Under the pieces are notes generated by a model. It ran no database searches, had not been told where the DNA came from, and worked only from the letters and a program-made list of their open reading frames with translations. Shown one piece after another: positions 47,389 to 56,435 of a stretch of 64,000 nucleotides of DNA (positions are counted from its first letter, which is position 1; every line of letters begins with the position of its first letter). Position numbers and translations under genes: made by a program. Source of the DNA: Saccharophagus sp. K07. GTDB lineage: Bacteria > Pseudomonadota > Gammaproteobacteria > Pseudomonadales > Cellvibrionaceae. Where the stretch lies: contig NZ_QRAI01000006.1 of NCBI RefSeq assembly GCF_014336955.1, forward strand, positions 119,942-183,941, given 5' to 3'.

Positions 47389-47910
47389 TTATTTTTGCTG
47401 ACGGCGTTCGCGGCGCTGTTTCCAGCGATCCGCGACATGCCAGCGCCAGAACGCCTGAACCAAAAAATACGCCGTAATCCCCGACACAACTCCGAAGATC
47501 AAGCTGCCGAGTAAAAGCGGTTTCCAGATCGTCAAAAATCCCGTCTGCAGCCACTCCCACGATAATTCAAAATGGAAACCCGTCGGCGGGCGATCAAGCA
47601 ACCATGCCCCGAATTTATAGGCTGCGTAAAAAACCACTGGCATGGTGACCGGGTTGGTCAGCCAGACAAGCCCCACCGAAATCGGCAAGTTACAGCGCAC
47701 CAGCAGTGCTATGGCCGCTGCAATTGGCATCTGACCGGGAACCGGAATAAAGCACACGAACAGACCTACCATAAAGGCAAGCGATACCGACTGGCGGTTG
47801 AGATGAAACAGGTTGGGATCGTCTAACAGCTTGCCAAGAAACCGCAGCCCCCGGGTTTCACGGATTTTTTGCGGATCGGGGGACCAACGTTTTATTAGCT
47901 TTCGGGGCAT
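47389..47910 (-). CDS. DUF2062 membrane protein
   Basis: A 173-residue protein starting MPRKLIKRWSPDPQKIRE. It has the DUF2062 features: SVSLAFMVGLFVCFIPVPGQMPIAAAIALLVRCNLP, GLVWLTNPVTMPVVFYAAYKFG and two more hydrophobic stretches, ending in a basic tail (RWKQRRERRQQK). The function is unknown; the gene is conserved next to comEC in Pseudomonas. Its stop codon abuts the stop codon of the PstS-like gene with no base between them, so the convergent transcripts must overlap. Confidence 0.88.
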   Translation of the reverse strand: MPRKLIKRWSPDPQKIRETRGLRFLGKLLDDPNLFHLNRQSVSLAFMVGLFVCFIPVPGQMPIAAAIALLVRCNLPISVGLVWLTNPVTMPVVFYAAYKFGAWLLDRPPTGFHFELSWEWLQTGFLTIWKPLLLGSLIFGVVSGITAYFLVQAFWRWHVADRWKQRRERRQQK

Positions 47911-48046
47911 GAATTCACAGCAGTTTGTTTTTGCGAGGGCTGGCCATTATGCCGAGTGATGGCGTCTAACACTAGATTTAGGTGGCATTGGCTCCCTCCG
48001 CTGGCTCGTGGTAGATTGCCCCCGGCGTCATCGCATGGAGGCGGTC

Positions 48047-50341
48047 ATGTTGTATCTTTGGTTCTTTGCTGCGGGATTAATTCACATCCCGGTTTATTCT
48101 TTCCCCTGGTCCGTTTGGCTACTGATTTGCGCCACCCTGGCGAGTTTTGTTATCGCACGGGTTTGGTTTTCATTCGCGGGTTATCTCGCCTGCGCTCTAT
48201 TGGGCATGGCAATCGGCAGCTGGAATCTGCAGAAAATCTGTGACGCTCAATTGCTGCCAGAGTTTGATCAGTCTTCTCAGTTTCTTTCTTTCACCATAGT
48301 TTCCATTCCCAAGCACAATCCCAATTCTTCCGTATTTCTTGCGCGGATTGAGGATATTCATTGCGCTGTCGAGCAATGCCCCGAGCTGAAGGGAAAGATC
48401 GTTCGTTTGTCGTGGTATCGCCCACAGGGCGCGGAGGATGGGCAAGAACTCAAAGCGGGGCAGGTATGGCAGGCGACGGTCAAGCTGCGCCGGCCTAGGG
48501 GTTTCGTAAATCCCTATGGATTTGATTATCACGCCTGGTTGTTGATGCAGGACGTGGTGGCGACAGGTTCCGTTTCCAAGAATGCGACTTTGCAGGGCGA
48601 AAAACGCGTCTGGGCGTTTTACCGCGAGCGCTTGGTGCAATCGCTTTTGCAGACGGCGGACACGGAATATCAGCGATTTTGGGCCGCGCTCTTGATTGGC
48701 GAATTCAGTCAGGTTACCCAAAAAGATTGGCAGACTCTGCAAGCCACCGGCACAGTGCATTTGATGGTGATCTCCGGTTTGCATATCAGCTTGGCGGGCG
48801 GCTGGTTTTTTCTGCTTGGAGCCTTATTCAGTCGCTTGATCCAGCTGTGTCATAGCGGCTCTAACGCGATCGTCATGCAATTCCTACCTCCAGTGATGGC
48901 CTGTATTGGCGCGGGCGGATATGCGGCGCTAGCGGGATTCTCCATTCCAACGATCCGTGCGTCTGTAGCCTGTATGGCGTTGATGTCGTGCCGCGCGCTC
49001 GGGCTGAATTTTTCGCCATTCGCGTTGCTGGGAATGGCGTTGGTGATGGTTGGCTTGTGTGAGCCGCTAGCTTGGGAGAATGCAGGTTTCTGGCTGTCCT
49101 TTCTCGCTGTAGCACTGTTGTTTTATTGCTTTGCTGGCAGGCTTACGCAAAAACCTGTGTCTGCGTTTTTCTATACCCAACCGATGATGGCTTTGGGTTT
49201 GACCTTGCCTCTGCTGATGCTCGGTTTGCCGACAAGTCTGACAGGTCCGGTTGCCAATTTGATCGCAGTGCCGGTGGTGTCTTTTATAGTCGTTCCTGCG
49301 TTAATCATTGCCGCAGTGATTCACTCACTGCTGCCAGCGTTTGCCGGGGGCATCTTGCAGGTAATGGACGTGATTTTTTCCTGGTTGTGGCAGTTTCTGC
49401 AGTGGCTGGAGCAATGGCCTGCGGCAGTCTGGTGGCCGGCCAAACCGTTCTCTCTGCTGGCCTGCATACTCGTAGCAGGCGGGACTCTTTTAATGTTGGC
49501 GCCAGCAGGGTTGGCAATTCGCTGGCTCGGTTTTTTATGGCTGATAGCAGGTTTATGGATTCGCCCCGAGCAAAATTACGACCTGCGCGTGACGGTATTG
49601 GATGTCGGCCAAGGACAGGCGGTTGTTCTGCAAACACCCAGGGAAACCTGGTTATACGATGCGGGACCTGCCTATTCCGATCAATTTGATGCAGGCAGTC
49701 GTATAGTTGCGCCCTATCTGCGGCGTATTGGTGTGCGGAAATTAAATCTGATGGTCAGCCACGCGGATTTGGATCATGCTGGCGGAATAGCGGGGATCTC
49801 TGAGGCTTTCCGCTTACAACGCGTTTTTTTCGGTGAGCCATTAGACAATTTGGAAGGGGAGTTTTGCCAGGCCGGCCAGGAATGGCACAGCGGAAAAGTG
49901 AAGTTTTCCATTCTCTGGCCGCCTGCTGGAAAACATGACGCGGGCAATCAAAGTTCATGTGTATTGCTGATCGAGTTTCCGGCGGCAGGGAAGACAGTGC
50001 GCCTGTTATTGCCGGGGGACATTGATCGCGCGACCGAGCGTCGTTTGCTCGGCCAGTTGCCACAATTGGATTGGTTATTGGCTCCCCATCACGGCAGCCG
50101 AAGTTCTTCGTCCTACCATTTGCTCTATCGCACTCAGCCGCGGCATGTGGTGTTCAGCGCGGGATATCAAAATCGCTACGGCCATCCGCATCCTTCGATC
50201 GAAAAGCGCTACAAGGAAATCGGCAGCGAGATGTACAACACGGCGGCTGAAGGTGCCCTGATATTCAATTGGAGTGAACGCGGTCTTGAAATTGAGCGGG
50301 CACGGGAACGGTGGAAGAAACTGTGGCACCGTGTGCCTTAG
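48047..50341 (+). CDS. comEC: ComEC/Rec2 DNA-uptake channel protein
   Basis: A 764-residue protein. The ATG at 48047 has an ideal GGAGG five bases upstream; in-frame ATG/GTG codons at 48035 and 48008 are alternatives. The N-terminal ~200 residues hold three helices and an OB-like domain (DUF4131-type). The competence domain (~210-500) has VHLMVISGLHISLAGGWFF, the family signature M-V-I-S-G-L-H-x-x-L, and many helices. Residues ~520-764 are a metallo-beta-lactamase-like domain: VLDVGQGQAVVLQTPRE, SHADLDHAGG and LAPHHGSRSSSS. ComEC imports transforming DNA strands through the inner membrane. Its place ahead of exbBD-lpxK follows the Pseudomonas order. Confidence 0.93.
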   Translation: MLYLWFFAAGLIHIPVYSFPWSVWLLICATLASFVIARVWFSFAGYLACALLGMAIGSWNLQKICDAQLLPEFDQSSQFLSFTIVSIPKHNPNSSVFLARIEDIHCAVEQCPELKGKIVRLSWYRPQGAEDGQELKAGQVWQATVKLRRPRGFVNPYGFDYHAWLLMQDVVATGSVSKNATLQGEKRVWAFYRERLVQSLLQTADTEYQRFWAALLIGEFSQVTQKDWQTLQATGTVHLMVISGLHISLAGGWFFLLGALFSRLIQLCHSGSNAIVMQFLPPVMACIGAGGYAALAGFSIPTIRASVACMALMSCRALGLNFSPFALLGMALVMVGLCEPLAWENAGFWLSFLAVALLFYCFAGRLTQKPVSAFFYTQPMMALGLTLPLLMLGLPTSLTGPVANLIAVPVVSFIVVPALIIAAVIHSLLPAFAGGILQVMDVIFSWLWQFLQWLEQWPAAVWWPAKPFSLLACILVAGGTLLMLAPAGLAIRWLGFLWLIAGLWIRPEQNYDLRVTVLDVGQGQAVVLQTPRETWLYDAGPAYSDQFDAGSRIVAPYLRRIGVRKLNLMVSHADLDHAGGIAGISEAFRLQRVFFGEPLDNLEGEFCQAGQEWHSGKVKFSILWPPAGKHDAGNQSSCVLLIEFPAAGKTVRLLLPGDIDRATERRLLGQLPQLDWLLAPHHGSRSSSSYHLLYRTQPRHVVFSAGYQNRYGHPHPSIEKRYKEIGSEMYNTAAEGALIFNWSERGLEIERARERWKKLWHRVP

Positions 50342-50445
50342 TTGGACATAAGCCAGCTTCGGCATTGCTTCCCTACGGCAGGTTGCGCCGCCAAAGGGTA
50401 AATCATGTATGATACGGCGCAAAATAAAGAGAACGGGGATAACCG

Positions 50446-51072
50446 GTGTTCGAAATCATTGTCTCTGGCGGCTGGTTGATGCTGCCCATCATTGCTTGCT
50501 CCATTGTCACTATCGCCATCACCATCGAACGTTTTTGGGCGTTGAATCCGTCCAAAATCGCGCCGCCCAACTTGCTGGGCCAGGTCTGGAACTGGATTCA
50601 GACCAACCAGATGGATAGTGAAAAACTCAAAGAACTGCGCCGCTCGTCCCCATTGGGCCGAATTCTCGCCGCAGGTCTCAGCAATTCCCGTCATGGCCGC
50701 GATGTGATGAAAGACAGCATCGAAGAAACGGCCAGCCAGGTCATCCATGAAATGGAACGCTTTCTAAACGCACTGGGCACCATTGCTTCCGTCTCTCCTT
50801 TGCTCGGATTGTTGGGAACCGTGTTCGGTATGATCGAAGTGTTCAACCAGATCGTTCTGCAAGGGTCTGGTAATCCTGGAGCACTCGCGGGCGGTATCTC
50901 GGTTGCTTTGATTACCACAGCTGCCGGTTTGTGCGTCGCTATTCCCGCCATGCTCGCCCACAGATTCTTCCTGCGCCGTCTGGACACTTTGGTGGTGACT
51001 ATGGAGCAAGAGGCGGTCAAGCTGGTCGATGCTCTGCACAATGAACGTCGTATTGATCTGAAAACCGGTTGA
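50446..51072 (+). CDS. exbB: ExbB/MotA/TolQ-family proton channel
   Basis: A 208-residue three-helix protein starting at GTG 50446 (MFEIIVSGGWLMLPIIACSIVTIAITIERFW). TM1 is at ~8-28, and the paired helices carry ASVSPLLGLLGTVFGMIEVF (the pore motif) and AGGISVALITTAAGLCVAIPAMLAH. With ExbD it converts the proton gradient into motion for TonB or a related periplasmic arm. Its genomic place between comEC and lpxK, conserved in pseudomonads, differs from the tonB-linked copies, so the partner may not be TonB. It is 10 bases from exbD. Confidence 0.93.
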   Translation: MFEIIVSGGWLMLPIIACSIVTIAITIERFWALNPSKIAPPNLLGQVWNWIQTNQMDSEKLKELRRSSPLGRILAAGLSNSRHGRDVMKDSIEETASQVIHEMERFLNALGTIASVSPLLGLLGTVFGMIEVFNQIVLQGSGNPGALAGGISVALITTAAGLCVAIPAMLAHRFFLRRLDTLVVTMEQEAVKLVDALHNERRIDLKTG

Positions 51073-51082
51073 GGATGTTTCT

Positions 51083-51502
51083 GTGCATTTTCGCCGCCAA
51101 AGTAAACAGCACGACGAGATCAACCTGACACCGCTGATCGATGTGGTGTTTTTGCTGCTCATCTTTTTTATGGTGTCCACCACCTTCACCAAGGAAACCC
51201 ACTTGAAGGTGGATTTACCCGAGGCCGAAGGCCAGCAGGCACCGCAACAGGTTGAGCAGATCGAAATCATGATCTCCGCTAATGGCGATTACGCTGTTAA
51301 TGGGGAAAACCTCGTCAATAGCCAGATGCAAACCCTGCTCACCGCGATTGAACAGAAAGGTCAGGGCAACAAAGACCTTCCATTTATCATCACTGCGGAC
51401 GCCAATGTGCCCTATGAAAAAGTGGTGCAGGTAATGGATGCGGCGGGACGCCTGGGTTACACCAAACTGAGCATGACCACCAAGCGCCCGGTGGAGAAAT
51501 GA
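51083..51502 (+). CDS. exbD: ExbD/TolR-family biopolymer transport protein
   Basis: A 139-residue protein from GTG 51083. A short cytoplasmic N-terminus (HFRRQSKQHDEINLTPLIDVVFLLLIFFMVSTTF) contains the essential D of P-L-I-D-V-V-F-L in the single transmembrane helix, the proton-binding residue of the ExbD/TolR/MotB group. The rest is a periplasmic domain ending ...MTTKRPVEK. It forms the stator with ExbB. The next gene, lpxK, starts 37 bases later and is probably in the same transcript. Confidence 0.95.
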   Translation: MHFRRQSKQHDEINLTPLIDVVFLLLIFFMVSTTFTKETHLKVDLPEAEGQQAPQQVEQIEIMISANGDYAVNGENLVNSQMQTLLTAIEQKGQGNKDLPFIITADANVPYEKVVQVMDAAGRLGYTKLSMTTKRPVEK

Positions 51503-51539
51503 CAGGCGCGGCGGTGATGACAGGAAAACATTCCTCTCA

Positions 51540-52532
51540 ATGAACTGGCTGCGCCGCAGTGTAGAACGGCAGTGGTACAGCCGTCCTGACTGGCTCTGGC
51601 TGCTTCTTCCTTTGGTGTGGTTGTTTGTCGGACTCGCGGCCATCCGCCGCGTCCGCCAGCGCCGCGCTTCTTGCCAATCCTCTCTGCCTGTTGTGGTGAT
51701 CGGCAATATCAATGTCGGCGGCACTGGCAAAACACCCATCATCATCGCGCTCGCCAAAGCACTTAAGCAGGCCGGTCGCAATCCGGTGATTATCAGCCGC
51801 GGCTACGGTGCCCGCGATACATCCGTCCGCCAACTGCCAGCTAATGCCGCTGCCGATGAGTATGGCGATGAACCCGTTTTGATCGCCGAATCCACAGGCT
51901 GCCGGGTTGTTGTTGGCGCTGATCGTGTAGCGACCGCGCGCTATGCAACGGAAAACCAACTGGGCGATGTGATCCTGAGTGATGATGGCCTGCAGCATTA
52001 TCGTTTGGGACGCACCTGGGAAGTGGCGGTGATCGACGGCAAGCGTCGTTTGGGTAACGGCTGGCGTATACCGATGGGACCCTTACGGGAGGCGCCGGGT
52101 CGATTGCGCGAGGTCGACGCTGTGTTGATCAACGGCGCAGCGTTTAATGAGTCCTGGCTGCCGCAGAACAAAACCTTTACAACTTCCCTCAAACCGGTGG
52201 GCTGGCGCCATATTGCCAGTGGGCGAGTTGTGCCGCTTGCCGAGCTCGACCTGCAGAATGCCAGCGCCCTGGCTGGAATTGGCAACCCGCAGCGGTTTTT
52301 TACCACCTTGCATGGTCTAGGCTTTGAGGGCGCGACTTTTGAATTTCCGGATCACCACCATTTTACTGCGGGTGATCTGCGCCAGTTTCAAAACGTCCGC
52401 TTATTGATGACCGAGAAAGATGCCGTTAAGGTTCGCGCCTTTGCTGCGCAAGACTGGTGGGCGCTGGTTGTCGAAGTGTCCATTCCTGACGCGTTGCTAG
52501 ATCGCTTGATTCAGGCTTTGCCTAAGCACTGA
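51540..52532 (+). CDS. lpxK: Tetraacyldisaccharide 4'-kinase
   Basis: A 330-residue P-loop kinase starting MNWLRRSVERQWYSRPDW. One N-terminal membrane helix (residues ~17-34) is followed by Walker A in VVIGNINVGGTGKTPIIIAL, then VIISRGYGAR, DEPVLIAESTGC, and VILSDDGLQHYRLGR (the D-D-G-x-Q-H motif). The C-terminal part has FPDHHHFTAGDL and LLMTEKDAVKVRAF. LpxK adds the 4'-phosphate to the lipid A disaccharide, proof of an LPS-type outer membrane. Directly downstream is kdsB, another LPS gene. The small Trm112/YcaR gene found between the two in Pseudomonas is absent here. Confidence 0.96.
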   Translation: MNWLRRSVERQWYSRPDWLWLLLPLVWLFVGLAAIRRVRQRRASCQSSLPVVVIGNINVGGTGKTPIIIALAKALKQAGRNPVIISRGYGARDTSVRQLPANAAADEYGDEPVLIAESTGCRVVVGADRVATARYATENQLGDVILSDDGLQHYRLGRTWEVAVIDGKRRLGNGWRIPMGPLREAPGRLREVDAVLINGAAFNESWLPQNKTFTTSLKPVGWRHIASGRVVPLAELDLQNASALAGIGNPQRFFTTLHGLGFEGATFEFPDHHHFTAGDLRQFQNVRLLMTEKDAVKVRAFAAQDWWALVVEVSIPDALLDRLIQALPKH

Positions 52533-52558
52533 TCGTCTGACCTGACCCGAGAGAACTC

Positions 52559-53326
52559 ATGACTCCCTTTTTTGTCATTATCCCCGCTCGTTACGGCTCC
52601 ACTCGTTTACCCGCCAAACCACTCAAATTGATTGGTGGTCGCCCGATGATCCAGTGGGTTTATGAAGCGGCCAGCCGCAGTTCTGCCCAGGAAGTTTGGA
52701 TTGCCACGGATGATCAGCGGGTTATGGATGTGGCTCTGTCCTTTGGCGCCCGCGTATGTATGACGCGCGGTGACCACGAGTCCGGCACTGATCGATTGCA
52801 GGAAGTGGTAACGCAGCTTGGCTTGCCGGGCGATGCCATAGTGGTGAATGTGCAAGGTGATGAGCCTTTGCTGCCCCCCGAGGTAATCGATCAGGTGGCG
52901 ACCAATTTGGCAGCCAACCCCTTTGCCAGCGTCGCGACCCTGTCCGAGCCGCTGCATTCCATAGGCGATTGCTTCAATCCCAATATCGTCAAAGTGGTCA
53001 GCGATCTTCAGGGCAAGGCTCTGTATTTCTCGCGCGCGCCTATTCCTTGGGGGCGGGACACTTATGGCACTGAGAAGCCGGAGCTTCCGGCGGAACAACT
53101 GGCGCAGCGCCATATCGGCATTTACGCCTATCGCGTGTCCTTGTTGCATCAGTTTGTCACTTGGCCGTTGGCTGCTTTGGAAGCATTTGAAAAACTGGAG
53201 CAATTGCGAGTTTTGGCCAACGGCCATCAGATTCATATTGCGCCCGCGTGTTTACCGGTCCCAGGAGGTGTCGATACCCCGGAAGACTTGGAGCGGGTGA
53301 AGCGTTTATTGGAAGCTAATTCATGA
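52559..53326 (+). CDS. kdsB: 3-deoxy-manno-octulosonate cytidylyltransferase
   Basis: A 255-residue nucleotidyltransferase. It has the family start [33 protein letters not shown], then [42 protein letters not shown], and the [12 protein letters not shown] block near the end. KdsB activates Kdo as CMP-Kdo for the LPS inner core. The gene follows lpxK by 26 bases and overlaps the phosphatase gene by four bases (ATGA). Confidence 0.97.
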   Translation: MTPFFVIIPARYGSTRLPAKPLKLIGGRPMIQWVYEAASRSSAQEVWIATDDQRVMDVALSFGARVCMTRGDHESGTDRLQEVVTQLGLPGDAIVVNVQGDEPLLPPEVIDQVATNLAANPFASVATLSEPLHSIGDCFNPNIVKVVSDLQGKALYFSRAPIPWGRDTYGTEKPELPAEQLAQRHIGIYAYRVSLLHQFVTWPLAALEAFEKLEQLRVLANGHQIHIAPACLPVPGGVDTPEDLERVKRLLEANS

Positions 53327-53832
53327 AACCGACTCACGTTTTAATGGTGTGCCTGGGCAATATCTGCCGCTCACCGACTGCCCAGGGCGTTTTTGAACAC
53401 CGAGTTCGCCAGCGCGGCCTGGAACATCTGATTGTTGTGGATTCCGCTGGTACATCCGGCTGGCATATTGGTGAGCCACCGGATCCGCGCAGCAGTCGGG
53501 CAGCGCGCACCCGCGGCTACGACTTAACCTCGCAGCGCGGCCGCCAAGTCACTGTGGCGGATTTCCAGCAATTCGATTACATCCTGGCCATGGATGAACA
53601 AAACCTGCGCGCGCTTCAGGCATTGGCGCCGAAAGATTACCCCGGTCATTTGGGGTTGTTTCTGGATTTCAGCGAGCAGAAAGCCTATCGCGAAGTTCCG
53701 GACCCGTACCACGGTGGCAGCGAGGGGTTTGAACTGGTGCTCGACTTGATCGAAGACGCGGCCGACGGCTTGTTGCAGCACATACTCGCCAAGCGACCTG
53801 AAGTGCGCGCCCAGGCCCAAAAGACCCCCTAA
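53323..53832 (+). CDS. Low-molecular-weight protein tyrosine phosphatase
   Basis: A 169-residue phosphatase with the C-x5-R-S active-site loop as [19 protein letters not shown] at the N-terminus, followed by [18 protein letters not shown]. The general-acid loop is [14 protein letters not shown] (D-P-Y). Such enzymes usually counter bacterial tyrosine kinases that control exopolysaccharide, but no kinase is visible here. It lies between kdsB and murB as in Pseudomonas (ptpA). At 169 residues it is slightly longer than the ~150 typical of the family, owing to a C-terminal tail. Confidence 0.93.
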   Translation: MKPTHVLMVCLGNICRSPTAQGVFEHRVRQRGLEHLIVVDSAGTSGWHIGEPPDPRSSRAARTRGYDLTSQRGRQVTVADFQQFDYILAMDEQNLRALQALAPKDYPGHLGLFLDFSEQKAYREVPDPYHGGSEGFELVLDLIEDAADGLLQHILAKRPEVRAQAQKTP

Positions 53833-53845
53833 GACTTCATTTCTT

Positions 53846-54868
53846 ATGCAGATACAACGGGACGTCGATCTCCAATCTTGCAACACTCTGGCGGTACCGT
53901 CCCGGGCTGAGTTTTTCTGCTCGGTCACCACTATCGACGATTTGCGCGAGGCATTGAGTTGGGTGCAGAAGCGGCAGTTGCCCTTGCATTTGCTTGGCGG
54001 CGGCAGCAATGTGGTGCTCGATCCTGAAATTCCGGGCTTGATGGTGCGAATGGATATTCGCGGCAGGGAAGTCGTAAGTCAGGCTCATGACCATGTGGTA
54101 GTCAGAATCGGCGCAGGGGAGAACTGGCATCAGCTAGTGGAGTGGGCACTGTCCAATGGTTTCTACGGGTTGGAAAACCTAGCGTTGATACCGGGAACGG
54201 TCGGTGCTGCACCGGTCCAGAATATCGGCGCTTACGGCGTTGAGGTCAGTCGCTTTATCGAGCGGGTTGATGGGGTGACCATTTCTGAGGGTGAAGAAAT
54301 CTCTCTCCGCGCTGAGGAATGCGAATTCGCCTACCGCGACAGTGTATTCAAAAACCGCCTGCGCTCCCGCTTTGTCATAACTGCCGTAGTGCTGCGGTTA
54401 TCGCGCCGGTTTCAGGCGCATACCAGCTATCCCGCCCTTCAAGATGTTCTCGGCGAAGGTCCAGTAACAGCTGAACGCATCTTTAACGCCGTCTGCCAGG
54501 TGCGCCGCAGTAAATTGCCCGATCCGGAAACCATCCCCAACTGCGGCAGCTTCTTTAAAAATCCCATAGTGCCCTGGGATCTCTATGAGGCTCTGGCCGA
54601 ACGCTATCCGGGAATGCCGTCCTACGATGCATCGAGCAATATTGGCCCGGCGCGCAAACTCGCTGCTGCCTGGTTGATCGATCAGGCGGGCTGGAAGGGC
54701 AAAGCCGTGCACGGCATAAAGATTCATCAACACCAGGCGCTGGTGCTGACCAATCCCTCCCGACTACCTGCCGATGTAGTGTTGGATGTGGCATCGATGA
54801 TTCAAATGGAGGTAAAAGCCAAGTTTGGTGTCTTACTGGAGATGGAACCCCAGCGGATCGGCAGCTGA
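53846..54868 (+). CDS. murB: UDP-N-acetylenolpyruvoylglucosamine reductase
   Basis: A 340-residue type I MurB. The FAD domain carries LHLLGGGSNVVLDPEIPGLMVRM and ENLALIPGTVGAAPVQNIGAYGVEV, with the PGTVGAAP phosphate loop. The substrate domain has the E-C-x-F-x-Y-R-x-S block CEFAYRDSVFK and the catalytic Ser/Glu in IPNCGSFFKNPIV and the C-terminal region around HQHQALVL. It reduces UDP-GlcNAc-enolpyruvate to UDP-MurNAc in peptidoglycan synthesis. It is 13 bases after the phosphatase gene and ends the conserved block. Confidence 0.96.
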   Translation: MQIQRDVDLQSCNTLAVPSRAEFFCSVTTIDDLREALSWVQKRQLPLHLLGGGSNVVLDPEIPGLMVRMDIRGREVVSQAHDHVVVRIGAGENWHQLVEWALSNGFYGLENLALIPGTVGAAPVQNIGAYGVEVSRFIERVDGVTISEGEEISLRAEECEFAYRDSVFKNRLRSRFVITAVVLRLSRRFQAHTSYPALQDVLGEGPVTAERIFNAVCQVRRSKLPDPETIPNCGSFFKNPIVPWDLYEALAERYPGMPSYDASSNIGPARKLAAAWLIDQAGWKGKAVHGIKIHQHQALVLTNPSRLPADVVLDVASMIQMEVKAKFGVLLEMEPQRIGS

Positions 54869-54900
54869 AGCCATCATTTCACTCAACACACGGCCTTCGC

Positions 54901-55533
54901 TTGAGACAAACAAGGTTCAACACATCTGGCGCATGGCAACGGATTGACCTCCCCAAAGCCGATATCCAGCTATGGCACCACTGGTTGGATGATGGCGAAG
55001 CGGAAGCAATTTGTGCGGATCTGATGCAGACCCTCGACTGGCAACAGCCCAGCCTGACCATTGCGGGGCGGACTCATAAGATCCCGCGCCTTAAAGCCTG
55101 GCATGGCGATCCCGCCGCGCACTATAGATATTCTGGTCAGTCATTCAGCCCGAGTCCCTGGACGGATACCTTGCGGCAGTTGAAAGCCCGAGTTGAGGAG
55201 GCTTGTGCAGCGCAGTTCAACAGTGTTCTGGCCAACTGGTATCGCAGCGGGCAGGACAGCATGGGATTTCATGCGGACAACGAACGGGAGTTGGGGGTCG
55301 AGCCTGTGATTGCCTCTTTATCGCTGGGCGCCACCCGGCGATTTGTCTTCCAACCGTCCGGTGAGCTAAAAGCGCAAGCAAATTATTTGAAGTCCTTGGG
55401 GCTGGAACTGGAGTCGGGTGATTTATTGCTGATGCGCGGATCTACGCAGCGTTATTGGAAACATGGAATCCCCAAAACGCAGAAGTTGGTGGGTGACCGC
55501 ATCAATCTCACGTTCCGTTATATCTTTCGCTAA
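54901..55533 (+). CDS. AlkB-type 2-oxoglutarate/Fe(II) dioxygenase
   Basis: A 210-residue protein if the TTG at 54901 is the start; the exact start is uncertain because there is no good ribosome site. Iron ligands are in the H-x-D of MGFHADNERELG and a later His (YWKHGIPKT), and the 2-oxoglutarate Arg is in RINLTFRYIF. The N-Y/N-W-Y-R-S-G-Q-D segment and the SLSLGATRRFVF strand are typical of AlkB/ALKBH2-like DNA repair demethylases. It probably removes methyl groups from alkylated bases. It is monocistronic, 32 bases after murB, and uvrY follows at some distance. Confidence 0.85.
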   Translation: MRQTRFNTSGAWQRIDLPKADIQLWHHWLDDGEAEAICADLMQTLDWQQPSLTIAGRTHKIPRLKAWHGDPAAHYRYSGQSFSPSPWTDTLRQLKARVEEACAAQFNSVLANWYRSGQDSMGFHADNERELGVEPVIASLSLGATRRFVFQPSGELKAQANYLKSLGLELESGDLLLMRGSTQRYWKHGIPKTQKLVGDRINLTFRYIFR

Positions 55534-55759
55534 CGGGATCAAAATAAGCATGTTAGGTGATCAAAAACGTCGAAAAACAAACGACCGTTTTATGAGAATC
55601 GGTACATAATGACATTACTCAGTACCTTTACTTAGGGGACAATGGTAAATTGACCCGATTTTGTAAGGACGGTGGGCGGGTCGCGGGAAATTTGGAGACT
55701 CAGGAGGAATTCCTTGTTTTCTCACCGATTCGTCTGAGCAGATACGAGGCGAAATAACA

Positions 55760-56416
55760 GTGACAAAAATTATTGTGGCGGATGATCACGATCTGGTGCG
55801 CTTAGGGATTGTGCGTGTGCTGTCGGATGAGCCGGGTTTTAAGATCATCGGCGAGGCAAAAACTGGAGAAGAGGCCGTGCGTCTTGCGCGGGAACTCCAA
55901 CCGGATGTGGTGCTGATGGATGTCAAAATGCCTGGCATTGGCGGACTCGAAGCAACAAAAAAAATTGTGACCTATAACAGCAATGTCAAAATTATTGTGG
56001 TCACATCCGTTACAGGAGACCTGTTTCCGGAGCGTTTGATGAAAGCTGGAGCCTATGGGTATATCACCAAAGACGATTCCAGTTTTGACGAAATGATTAA
56101 GGCCATTAAGACGGTTGTGGCGGGTAATCGTTATGTAAGCGGCAAAGTCGCGCAGCTGATGGTCGACTATTTTGTTGATGGACGTAAATCGGGAGTCTCT
56201 CCCTTTGAAAAGCTGTCAGAAAGGGAATTGCAAACGGCAATCCTGATTGCCAACGGGGTCAAGGTACAAACCATCGCCAATACGTTTTGCGTAAGCCCCA
56301 AAACCGTTAATACCTATCGCTATCGCATTTTCGAAAAACTCGATATCAACAGTGATGTGGAACTCACTTTGTTAGCGGTGCGACACAAAATTCTCGAAGT
56401 AAGCGCTGTGGAGTAG
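55760..56416 (+). CDS. uvrY: GacA/UvrY-type LuxR-family response regulator
   Basis: A 218-residue two-domain regulator starting at GTG 55760. The receiver has the acidic pair in IVVADDHDLVRLGI, the phospho-acceptor Asp in VVLMDVKMPGIGG (residue ~54) and the Lys switch in YITKDDSS. The C-terminal LuxR-type helix-turn-helix has KLSERELQTAILIANGVKVQTIA and VSPKTVNTYRYRIFEKLDI. GacA/UvrY pairs with GacS/BarA to turn on small RNAs that sequester CsrA/RsmA, often controlling secondary metabolism. It sits next to uvrC, as in E. coli and Pseudomonas. GacA control of the NRPS locus at 17-24 kb is conceivable but not shown. Confidence 0.94.
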   Translation: MTKIIVADDHDLVRLGIVRVLSDEPGFKIIGEAKTGEEAVRLARELQPDVVLMDVKMPGIGGLEATKKIVTYNSNVKIIVVTSVTGDLFPERLMKAGAYGYITKDDSSFDEMIKAIKTVVAGNRYVSGKVAQLMVDYFVDGRKSGVSPFEKLSERELQTAILIANGVKVQTIANTFCVSPKTVNTYRYRIFEKLDINSDVELTLLAVRHKILEVSAVE

Positions 56417-56435
56417 GCGCCCAAGAAAAGACGCC

